Assembly (NCBI GenBank): GCA_023417985.1
Contig: JAEZDV010000246.1
Coordinates: 1 to 16,642, forward strand
Reading direction: 5' to 3'
Source: Actinomycetes bacterium
GTDB taxonomy: Bacteria; Actinomycetota; Actinomycetes; Mycobacteriales; Mycobacteriaceae
Length of the DNA: 16,642 nt
The notes beneath the pieces were generated by a model. It saw only the letters and a program-made list of their open reading frames with translations, made no database searches and was not told the origin of the DNA. The translations under genes were made by a program, and so were the position numbers. Within the stretch, counting starts at the first letter, position 1; every line of letters begins with the position of its first letter. Positions 1 to 6,589 of the stretch are shown piece by piece.

Positions 1-854
1 ATCCCCGCCCCCCCGCGCCCCACCGCAACCTGCGCGAACGGATCGTCGACAAAGCGTCCACCACCCAGGCTCAGGCGCACCCGCTCCCGCATCGCCGCCA
101 GATACGCGTCGTAACAGCCCGCGACCACGCCCACGACCGGCACGGCAACGGTGGTTGCGAAGAGCGACGCGAACGGGAGGCGATAGAGCGGTCCGGTGTT
201 GACCTTCTGGCCCGGTCCCCGCAGATGGGCGGTGTCGAAGTTGCGCACGACCCGGTGGTCCGGAACGAAGACGTCCTCGACGGTGATTTCGTTGCTGCTC
301 GTTCCCCGCATACCGACGACGTTCCATACGTCACGAATGGAGTAGTCGGCCCGGGGAACGAGGGCGGTGACGAAATCGACCGGCCGGCCTTCGGAGCCGA
401 CGACCACGCCGCCCAGCAGCGCCCAGGACGCGTACTCGCAGCCGGACGAGAACATCCACTTCCCCGAGAACCGGTAGCCGCCGCGGATCTTCCGGAGCCG
501 GCCCACCGGTGCATACGCGGACGACACGAGCGCCGACTCGTCGTCACCCCAGACGTCGTCCTGGGCACGGGCGTCGAAGAGCGCGAGGTGCCAGGGGTGC
601 ACGCCGACGACGGAGGCGATCCACCCCGTCGATCCACAAGCCTCGGACAGGGTCCGCACAACCTCGTAGAACCGCATGGGGTCGGTTTCGGATCCGCCGT
701 GGCGCCGTGGCTGGAGCATCCGGAACACACCGGCGTCCACCAGTTCCCGGATCGTCGCGTCGGGAATCCTGCGCGACTCGTCGATGTGCGCCGCGCGGTC
801 CGCCAGCCGCGGTGCGAGTTCCCGCACCGCGTCGAGTACGTGACACGGCGTCAT
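1..854 (-). CDS. hsaA: HsaA-like flavin-dependent monooxygenase, oxygenase component (partial, C-terminus beyond window)
   Basis: The frame read leftward from ATG at 854 gives about 284 residues before the edge. It has the acyl-CoA-dehydrogenase fold of two-component flavin monooxygenases. From my memory of HsaA it matches over nearly its whole visible length: FRMLQP near 43, CGSTGW, GVHPWHLALFD, SSAYAP, FSSGCEYASW, and VGMRGTSSN. In known pathways HsaA uses reduced flavin from HsaB to convert the phenolic 9,10-secosteroid 3-HSA to the catechol 3,4-DHSA. No HsaB is seen here. The start lies 37 bases after the dioxygenase stop with a modest purine-rich site (GGGACAGGA) ahead, so it is probably the last visible gene of the hydrolase-monooxygenase-dioxygenase transcript. 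About 110 C-terminal residues are missing. The family is secure; the exact phenolic substrate is inferred. Confidence 0.85.
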   Translation of the reverse strand, partial: MTPCHVLDAVRELAPRLADRAAHIDESRRIPDATIRELVDAGVFRMLQPRRHGGSETDPMRFYEVVRTLSEACGSTGWIASVVGVHPWHLALFDARAQDDVWGDDESALVSSAYAPVGRLRKIRGGYRFSGKWMFSSGCEYASWALLGGVVVGSEGRPVDFVTALVPRADYSIRDVWNVVGMRGTSSNEITVEDVFVPDHRVVRNFDTAHLRGPGQKVNTGPLYRLPFASLFATTVAVPVVGVVAGCYDAYLAAMRERVRLSLGGGRFVDDPFAQVAVGRGGAG

Positions 855-891
855 CGAGTGTTGTCCTGTCCCGTCACCATCGCCGCCTGCG

Positions 892-1815
892 TCAATGCGA
901 CGGTGGTGTGAATGCCGCCAGGGGTTCCGACGCCGACCAGTCGTGTCCCCAGTAGCTGTCCGCCGTGATTTCCTCTGCTGTGTAATGCGTTTCGTCGACG
1001 AGCATGCCTTCTGTGCCGAACTCGATATCCCACCCGCCGGGTGCCCGCACGTAGAACGAGACCATCTTGTCGTTGGTGTGCCGGCCGAGGGTCGACGAGA
1101 TCGAGAAGCCCAGCTTGCCGATCCGGTCGAGCGCCTGCCCCACGGCGTCGAGCGTGTCCACCTCGACCATGAGATGGACCAGTCCCGGATCGCTCACGGG
1201 CGGTGCGGGGCACAGGGCCAGACTGTGATGCCGTCGGTTGACGCCGAGGAAGCGCACCCGCCGGATCGGGGGCGGCGAGGACGGACCGCCGATCCGCGTC
1301 GCACCGCGGGGAAGGAAGCCGAGCACCTCGGTGTAGAACTCGTACGATTCCGCGAAGGCCGCCGAGGGAAGTACGACGTGCCCGAGACCTTCCGGTCCGG
1401 TGTGGAAGTGGGCACCGAACGGTGTCACGAGCGGGCTGTGATCGAGGACCGGACCGAAGAACACCTCGGTGCGGGTGCCGCCCGGATCGACGAAAGCGAT
1501 GACCTGTTCCGCGTCGCGGTAGGAGGACTCCTTCTCGCTGAGCACTTCCACCGCGACCCCGGCCTTCTCGACCGCCTCCCGGACGCGCCGCAACGCGAAC
1601 TCGTCGCGCACCTCCCAGCCCACAGCCAGAGCGCGGTCGGTGTCGCCCGGGAGCACGATCAGGCGGGCACGACGTTCGTCGAGCCGTAGATACAACCCGT
1701 CCGGCTCCGGGCCGGTGCCGACGGCCATACTCAGCCCGTCGACGACGAGTTCGCGCCAGCGAGCGACGTCGCGGGTCTGAATCCTCAGGTAACCGAGTCC
1801 TCGGATATCCGTCAT
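892..1815 (-). CDS. hsaC: HsaC-like type I extradiol ring-cleavage dioxygenase
   Basis: This 307-residue two-domain vicinal-oxygen-chelate protein has the usual length for HsaC/BphC. Iron ligands are visible by alignment to BphC: His146 (GLGHVVL), His214 (GLVHLMVEV) and Glu265 (WDIEFG). The second-sphere residues are His197 (RRHHSLA), His246 (GRHTND) and Tyr255. The opening GLGYLRI and the GRHTND-SFY block closely resemble HsaC as I remember it. HsaC meta-cleaves the catecholic secosteroid 3,4-DHSA to 4,9-DSHA using Fe(II) and O2 in the cytoplasm. ATG at 1815 follows GAAGGGA by about 5 bases. The gene starts 47 bases after the upstream monooxygenase stop and ends 37 bases before the next one, so it is in an operon with them. 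Other catechols are possible substrates; the steroid assignment leans on kshA and kshB nearby. Confidence 0.88.
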   Translation of the reverse strand: MTDIRGLGYLRIQTRDVARWRELVVDGLSMAVGTGPEPDGLYLRLDERRARLIVLPGDTDRALAVGWEVRDEFALRRVREAVEKAGVAVEVLSEKESSYRDAEQVIAFVDPGGTRTEVFFGPVLDHSPLVTPFGAHFHTGPEGLGHVVLPSAAFAESYEFYTEVLGFLPRGATRIGGPSSPPPIRRVRFLGVNRRHHSLALCPAPPVSDPGLVHLMVEVDTLDAVGQALDRIGKLGFSISSTLGRHTNDKMVSFYVRAPGGWDIEFGTEGMLVDETHYTAEEITADSYWGHDWSASEPLAAFTPPSH

Positions 1816-1862
1816 GGCCGTCCCTTCGTGTGTCGTGCAGTGCTGCGGATTGTGCGGTGGCT

Positions 1863-3041
1863 CTAGATCATCGAGCGCATCATGCCCTGCGGTTCTTCAC
1901 CCAGTTGGGAGAGTGTCGCCGCGTGGAAGATCGATCCGGGCACGTGGATGGCGTGACTCAGACCGGCATGCGCGTCACGCCAGAAACGCTGTAGCGGGTT
2001 GCTCAGCTGCAGGGCGCCACCACCGGCGCGACCGAAGATCTCGTCGACGGCACCCACGGCACGCCACGCGGCGGCGGTCTGCGTCCGTCGGCCGATGGCA
2101 CGCATCTCGAACGTGACTTCCTTGCCGCGCTCGGTGAGATCCCAGAAACGGTCGACGGTTTCGAGGATGGCGGCACGCGAGGCGGCGATTTCGGCCGCCG
2201 CGTTGCCGAGCGCGGACAGCACGTACGGATCCTGCTTGATCGCAGTACCCGACACGGTGACCCGCTCGCGCTGGGATTCGATGTAGCAGTTCAACGCACC
2301 CTCGGCGATCCCGATCAGCGAGGACGTGATGCCCAGGGGGAAGATGCACGAGAACGGGAACTTGTAGAGCGTCTCGTCCCGACCCGCATCCTGCCAGGCC
2401 AACCCGCCCATCACCCGCTCGGCAGCAAGGGTGCGGTACTCGGGGAGAAAGGCGTTCTCCACGATGAGGTCCTTGGACCCGGTGCCACGCAGGCCGACGA
2501 CGTTCCAGCTCTCGTGGTCGATCCGGTAGTCGGACCTCGGAACCAGCACGTGCAGGCTCTTCGGCGGCGAAAGCCGCTTTCCGTCCTTGTCCCCCACCGC
2601 AGCGCCGATCATCACCCAGTCGCAGTGGTCGGTTCCCGAGGAGAACGACCAGCGACCGTTGAGGATGTAGCCGCCGTCGACGGGGGTGGCGACTCCCATC
2701 GGGGCGTAGGGCGAGGCAATCCACGTATCCGGATTCTCGCCCCACACCTCCTGCTGCGCCTTCGGGTCGAAGAACGCCATCTCCCAGGGGTGGACGCCCA
2801 CGATGCCGCTGACCCATCCGGTCGCGCCGTCCATCGCGCCGAGAGCCATGGCCGTTTCCGCGAACTCCCGCGGGTGAGCCTCCAGACCACCGAATTCCTT
2901 GGGCTGCAACATCCGGATGACGCCCGCCTCGCGGAGTCGCCCCGCGCTGCGGTCGGTCAGACGCATGAGCGCATCGCCCTCGGCGCCGTCCGCGCGGATT
3001 TCGTCGGCAAACTTTACGACGGAGTCGAGGACTTGTCCCAT
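1863..3041 (-). CDS. HsaA-family flavin monooxygenase, divergent paralogue
   Basis: This complete 392-residue protein has the acyl-CoA-dehydrogenase fold and the group D flavin monooxygenase signatures: IRMLQPKEFGG, GATGW, SPYAPMG, WSFSSGTDHCDW, VVGLRGTGS, and RFWRDAHAG near 355. Length is normal for HsaA. It differs from HsaA at sites the left-edge paralogue keeps: GVHPWEMAFFD rather than GVH.WHLALFD, and SSGTDHCDW rather than SSGC..ASW. The C-terminus (EEPQGMMRSMI) also differs. It should hydroxylate a phenol or related ring using reduced flavin from a separate reductase, but the substrate may not be 3-HSA. ATG at 3041 has GGAGAG about 5 bases upstream. It sits between the C-C hydrolase and the dioxygenase, all minus strand. 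A 161-base gap precedes it and holds an inverted repeat. The gene symbol is withheld because the substrate is uncertain. Confidence 0.85.
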   Translation of the reverse strand: MGQVLDSVVKFADEIRADGAEGDALMRLTDRSAGRLREAGVIRMLQPKEFGGLEAHPREFAETAMALGAMDGATGWVSGIVGVHPWEMAFFDPKAQQEVWGENPDTWIASPYAPMGVATPVDGGYILNGRWSFSSGTDHCDWVMIGAAVGDKDGKRLSPPKSLHVLVPRSDYRIDHESWNVVGLRGTGSKDLIVENAFLPEYRTLAAERVMGGLAWQDAGRDETLYKFPFSCIFPLGITSSLIGIAEGALNCYIESQRERVTVSGTAIKQDPYVLSALGNAAAEIAASRAAILETVDRFWDLTERGKEVTFEMRAIGRRTQTAAAWRAVGAVDEIFGRAGGGALQLSNPLQRFWRDAHAGLSHAIHVPGSIFHAATLSQLGEEPQGMMRSMI

Positions 3042-3116
3042 GATCTCTCCAGCTCTCTGAGGGCGACGCCCGGATCACCGTGCGAATGTGCTGCCGGCGG
3101 CGTCGAAGTTCCGGTA

Positions 3117-3146
3117 GTGGCTACGGTCTCAATAGTTCGCAGCCAC
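3117..3146. promoter_or_regulatory. Inverted repeat upstream of the monooxygenase
   Basis: The arms GTGGCTACG (3117-3125) and CGCAGCCAC (3138-3146) pair over 9 positions with one mismatch around a 12-base spacer. They lie about 75 bases ahead of the ATG at 3041, in the 161-base gap after the hydrolase stop. The element could be an operator for an internal promoter, or an RNA hairpin between hydrolase and monooxygenase. There is no T-run on the minus strand after it, which argues against a simple terminator. The role is inferred. Confidence 0.35.
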
Positions 3147-3202
3147 GCTCCCGAAAAGTTCCACTGAGCGGGATCGCCCGAGATCAGACGGTATTCACGC
3201 GA

Positions 3203-4078
3203 TCAGGCCGCGGGGGCGTCGTCTCGCTTCAGGAACGCGAGGACGGTCGCGAGCCAGGCTTCGCGGGCCTCGATCATCGTCCAGTGCCCGCAGTTGGGGA
3301 ACACGTGCAGCTCGCCCTTACGCAGGTCGCGCATCGGGAGCATCGCCATGTCGACGGGGCTGACCCGGTCGTCCCGTCCCCAGGTGAGCAGAGTCGGTGC
3401 GGTGATCTTGCCGAGTTGCGCCCAGTACGGAGTCGCGTCCGAGGCGAGCGCCGCCTTTCCGGCCGCAGTGAAGGCGGCGGTGCTGTACATGCGACGCGCG
3501 ATCTCGAGGGTCTTCGGCTCGGTGGCCAGTGCCCACCGTTCCTCGATCAGCTCTTCGGTGATGATCGACGGGTCGTAGACCATGGAATGCAGCCAGCGGA
3601 CGAGCTTTTCGCGTGTCGGATCGTCCGTGAACTCCATCAGAAGTTTGATGCCCTCGCCCGGCGCCGGCGCGAAGACCGAACGCCCTGCGCCGCCGATGGT
3701 GACGAGTTTGCTCACCCGGTCGGGTTGTGCGATCGCGAACTGGGTAGCGACGATGCCACCCATCGAGTTACCGATAACGGCCGTCTGCTCGAGGCCGAGT
3801 CCGTCGAGGAAATCGGCCACGGCCACCGAAGCCATCGCCATCGGGTGTCCCTCGCAGGGATCACTGACCCCGAATCCGGGGAACTCGAGGACGAGGCACC
3901 GGAAGTGCTCGGAAAGCTCGGCGAGCACACCGCGGTAGTTGCGCCATCCGGTCACGCCGGGTCCCGATCCGTGCAGCAGGACGAGGGGCTCCCCGGAACC
4001 TGCCTCGTGGTAGCGGAGGGTCCCGCGGTCCGTTGCGAGTTCCCGGGCCGTCTCGTCGTGATTCAATTCGGTCGTCAT
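3203..4078 (-). CDS. hsaD: HsaD/BphD-like meta-cleavage product C-C hydrolase
   Basis: This 291-residue alpha/beta hydrolase has the MCP-hydrolase layout: oxyanion segment LLHGSGPG near 34-41, nucleophile Ser105 in GNSMGG, Asp in WGRDDRV near 236, and His265 in NCGHW. Length matches HsaD and BphD. HsaD hydrolyses the ring-cleavage product 4,9-DSHA to 2-hydroxyhexa-2,4-dienoate and DOHNAA (HIP). I chose ATG 4078, which gives the usual short N-terminus. A GTG at 4108, preceded by GGGAGG at 11 bases, would add ten residues and cannot be excluded. The gene lies downstream of the IclR gene on the same strand and upstream of the monooxygenase and dioxygenase whose product it would process. The family call is strong; the steroid substrate is inferred from context. 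Confidence 0.87.
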   Translation of the reverse strand: MTTELNHDETARELATDRGTLRYHEAGSGEPLVLLHGSGPGVTGWRNYRGVLAELSEHFRCLVLEFPGFGVSDPCEGHPMAMASVAVADFLDGLGLEQTAVIGNSMGGIVATQFAIAQPDRVSKLVTIGGAGRSVFAPAPGEGIKLLMEFTDDPTREKLVRWLHSMVYDPSIITEELIEERWALATEPKTLEIARRMYSTAAFTAAGKAALASDATPYWAQLGKITAPTLLTWGRDDRVSPVDMAMLPMRDLRKGELHVFPNCGHWTMIEAREAWLATVLAFLKRDDAPAA

Positions 4079-4165
4079 ACCCGAGACGTTCCCAGTGACC
4101 GCCCTCACTGTGCGCGCGGCCTCCCGGTCACCGGGACGTGCCCGACGGCCTCCTGCGGGACCCGG

Positions 4166-5053
4166 TTACATCCACTCTCCGGATTGCGTTGCGAGCAGCC
4201 GATCCATTGCGTGAGGCGACCACGATTCGACGGGGACCCGCGTCGTGCGGGCACCACGCCGAGGGACGCTCAGCTCGGGATACAGGGTGCGGGAGACGTC
4301 ACGGGCCGCAGCGGCGACGAGCGGTGCGGTCCGCTCGAGCAGGCCGGCGCGGGTGGGTCCACACAGGGAGAGCGACGCGACCGGGCCTTCCGGACCACGG
4401 ATCGCGGCACCGACACACGACATCCCGGCGGCGGACTCACCGGTCTCGAACGCCAGGCCGCGCCGGGAGCGGATGCGGTTGAGTTCGAGATGCAGCGTCG
4501 ACAGTTCGTGGATCGTGCGTTCGGTACGGCGTACGAGTCGTTCTCCGTAGAGAGCGTCGACCTGTTCGGGTTCGAGACCGGCGAGCAGCGCCTTCCCACA
4601 TGCACTCGCGTAGGCCGGGACGCGACCCCCGACGCGAGACGGCAGGCTCGCAGCGAGCTGTCCACCGATCTTGTCGAGGTAGACGCAGTCGCCACCGTCG
4701 AGCACCGCGAGATGTGCCACCATGCCGGTGGTCATGTGGAGCTCGTAGAGCAGTGGGGCCGCGGCTTCGCGAATCCGGATGTGGCCGTTGTCGCCTTCGC
4801 TCATCGCCTTGGCGCGACGGCCCAGGCAGTAACCGAACGAAGCGTGGTCGATCCAGTCGAGCCGAACCATCTGGTCGAGGATGCGGTGCACCGTCGAGCG
4901 CGGCAGCTGTGTGCGGCAGGCGACCTCTTCGAGCGTCAGACGCGAGGACCGGTCGTCGAAGGCGTCGAGGATCAGGGTCATGCGCTCCACCATGGACGCG
5001 GGAAGTTCGCGCTTCGCCGTTTCGGCCGGTTTCGCGAAGTCGGACTCTGACAT
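4166..5053 (-). CDS. IclR-family transcriptional regulator
   Basis: A 295-residue regulator. The N-terminal winged helix-turn-helix spans about residues 20-75 (LTLEEVACRTQLPRSTVHRI). The effector-binding IclR domain follows, with VPAYASACGKALLA and RRGLAFETGESAAGMSCVGAAI. A tail of about 30 residues follows the usual end of the domain. Translation from ATG 5053 is chosen because AAAGGG sits 7 bases upstream and the product starts at a typical IclR N-terminus. The open frame continues upstream to 5176 without a better site. IclR proteins usually bind a small aromatic or organic acid and control adjacent or divergent genes. This one is divergent from the OYE-family gene and heads the ring-cleavage genes, so both are likely targets, as may be its own promoter. 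The ligand is unknown. Confidence 0.88.
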   Translation of the reverse strand: MSESDFAKPAETAKRELPASMVERMTLILDAFDDRSSRLTLEEVACRTQLPRSTVHRILDQMVRLDWIDHASFGYCLGRRAKAMSEGDNGHIRIREAAAPLLYELHMTTGMVAHLAVLDGGDCVYLDKIGGQLAASLPSRVGGRVPAYASACGKALLAGLEPEQVDALYGERLVRRTERTIHELSTLHLELNRIRSRRGLAFETGESAAGMSCVGAAIRGPEGPVASLSLCGPTRAGLLERTAPLVAAAARDVSRTLYPELSVPRRGARTTRVPVESWSPHAMDRLLATQSGEWM

Positions 5054-5297
5054 CGGCACCCTTTCGTCACCCAGTACAGAACCCACAGAAAACAGGAAAC
5101 TGAAATTCATTCTTGTGGGCTGCGACAAGCGTACTACGCAGGGTGACGAAGTACACATACCGACCTCACATCCCACTCAACAGGAGGGGCCTGTCGGCGG
5201 ATGCGCACCCCCGGTACAACCGGAGAGCAAGGTGCCCGATCGAACCTGCAGAAGTCGCGGCAAGCCCGTGACCACCGACGAAAGTGCCGAAACAGTC
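5054..5297. promoter_or_regulatory. Divergent iclR/OYE control region with candidate operators
   Basis: This 244-base stretch between two divergent genes must hold both promoters. It is visibly more AT-rich in its left half than the flanking genes. Palindromes seen: GCGTA-C-TACGC at 5129-5139 (perfect, one-base centre), set inside CTGCG...CGCAG (5120-5141); TGAA-A-TTCA at 5101-5109; and CCCACA...TGTGGG with arms at 5082-5087 and 5114-5119. IclR regulators commonly bind short imperfect palindromes in such places, so 5129-5139 is the best operator candidate. I could not assign -10/-35 boxes with confidence. Confidence 0.5.
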
Positions 5298-6443
5298 ATG
5301 ACCGAAGCTCACTCCGCCCTCTTCCGACCACTCGCTGTGCGCTCGCTCCAGTTGCGCAACCGCATCGTCATGTCTCCGATGACGCGGTCGCATTCGCCGG
5401 GCGGCGTGCCGGGACCGGACGTGGTCGAGTACTACCGGCGGCGCGCCGCCGGTGGCACGGCACTCATCGTCACCGAGGGCGTCGCAATCGACCATCCGAC
5501 GGCCGTCGACAACTCCCGCGTGCCCCACATGCACGGTCACGCAGCACTCGAAGGATGGCGACGCGTCGTCGACGCGGTCCACGCCGAAGGTGGCCGGATC
5601 ATCCCCCAGCTGTGGCACGTCGGGCCGCTCTGGGGCGCGATGAGCGCGGATGTCGACCCCGACCTGGTTCCGATGCGGCCGTCCGGCGTCTGGGGGACGC
5701 CGGGCGTCACGTCGTACGGTGACGACTACGTCGCCCGTGCGTCCCGTCCGACGCGGGCGATGACCGAAGAGGACATCGAGCAGGTCATCGACGCGTACGC
5801 CGGTGCCGCAGCGAACGCCAAGGCGGTGGGGTTCGACGGTGTCGCTCTGCACGGCGGCCACGGTTACCTGCTCGACGCCTTCCTCTGGGAGAGCACCAAC
5901 CAGCGCGACGACCGCTGGGGCGGCGACATCGGAAGCCGGACGCGCTTCCCCGCAGCGGTCGTGGCCGCCGTCCGCACGGCCGTCGGCGGCGATCTGCCGA
6001 TCTTCTACCGGTTTTCGCAGCACAAGCAGCAGGATTACGAGGCGAAGATCGCGAACACGCCGGACGAGCTGAAAGCCGTCCTCTCACCGCTGGCCGAGGC
6101 CGGTGTCGACGTGTTCGACGCCAGCATCCGCCGTTTCGACCTGCCCGCATTCGACGGCAGCGACCTCACGCTCGCCGGGTGGGCCAAGAAGGTCACCGGC
6201 GCCGTGTCGATGGCGGTCGGCAGCGTCGGCATCGGAGCGACCCTGCGCGAGAGCCGCAGCCAGGGTGCCGCACCCGTGCGGGACAACCTTCCCGAGCTCG
6301 AACGCCGGCTGGGTGGCGACGAATTCGATCTCATCGCGATCGGCCGGCTCCACCTGGCGGATCCCGCATTGGCCACCACCCTCCGGACCGGTGCGACTCT
6401 GCCCGAATTCGACCGCACGATCCACGAGGCCGCGTTGATCTGA
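5298..6443 (+). CDS. Old Yellow Enzyme family NAD(P)H:flavin oxidoreductase
   Basis: This 381-residue TIM-barrel flavoprotein has family signatures: LQLRNRIVMSPMTR near 17-30, TEGVAID, PQLWHVG near 103-109, and the substrate-anion-binding pair in HGGHGYLLDAFLWES (His185, His188). NQRDDRWGG and the C-terminal IGRLHLADP also fit. The His-x-x-His form is that of bacterial xenobiotic-reductase-like members rather than His-x-x-Asn. Members bind FMN and reduce activated C=C bonds of enones or dienoyl compounds; a reduction on the steroid nucleus or a seco intermediate is plausible but unproven. The start is uncertain: ATG 5298 has only a weak GAAAGTG site, and GTG 5268 in the same frame would add ten residues. 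It is divergent from iclR and followed after 146 bases by the transporter gene on the same strand. Confidence 0.85.
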   Translation: MTEAHSALFRPLAVRSLQLRNRIVMSPMTRSHSPGGVPGPDVVEYYRRRAAGGTALIVTEGVAIDHPTAVDNSRVPHMHGHAALEGWRRVVDAVHAEGGRIIPQLWHVGPLWGAMSADVDPDLVPMRPSGVWGTPGVTSYGDDYVARASRPTRAMTEEDIEQVIDAYAGAAANAKAVGFDGVALHGGHGYLLDAFLWESTNQRDDRWGGDIGSRTRFPAAVVAAVRTAVGGDLPIFYRFSQHKQQDYEAKIANTPDELKAVLSPLAEAGVDVFDASIRRFDLPAFDGSDLTLAGWAKKVTGAVSMAVGSVGIGATLRESRSQGAAPVRDNLPELERRLGGDEFDLIAIGRLHLADPALATTLRTGATLPEFDRTIHEAALI

Positions 6444-6589
6444 CCCGAGCGGCAATTGTGACGAGTCCCGATGAGCGAGACCGTCACCCGAGTATCACGT
6501 CACCTCCTCTAGAAAGTGATGCGCACCACTCCCGACTGGAGTGAAGAAACCTGCGGCCCGGAGCGGGCCGCCGAGAGTCTGGATGCGCT
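6444..6589 (+). promoter_or_regulatory. Transporter 5' region with two hairpins and GTGAC half-sites
   Basis: This 146-base gap lies between the OYE and transporter genes. Hairpin 1 is CACTCC / GGAGTG (6527-6543, 5-base loop). Hairpin 2 is GCGGCCCG / CGGGCCGC (6553-6571, 3-base loop, perfect 8-bp GC stem), ending 18 bases before the GTG start. Neither is followed by a T-run. Half-sites GTGAC/GTCAC or GTGAT/ATCAC occur at 6458, 6483, 6494, 6499 and 6516. This could be a promoter-operator or a translation-limiting leader. The function is inferred. Confidence 0.4.

Noticed and set aside
1..20. A C-run near the left edge as a frameshift in the monooxygenase gene
   Set aside because: The run lies at the very edge and the frame is still open. 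Too little sequence remains beyond it to tell a frameshift from a normal Gly/Arg-rich stretch.
71..911. Several open frames overlapping the left-edge monooxygenase on both strands
   Set aside because: Only the minus-strand frame from ATG 854, which runs off the window, gives an HsaA-like protein. The others are Arg/Ser/Pro-rich shadows.
3080..5050. A 656-codon open frame on the plus strand
   Set aside because: It runs antisense to the hydrolase and IclR genes, whose products carry full catalytic and DNA-binding motifs. The frame's own translation has no recognisable domain and is typical of GC-rich shadow frames.
6553..6571. The perfect GC hairpin as a terminator of the OYE gene
   Set aside because: It lies 109 bases after the OYE stop and only 18 bases before the transporter start, and has no T-run. 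A leader hairpin is at least as likely, so I did not call a terminator.
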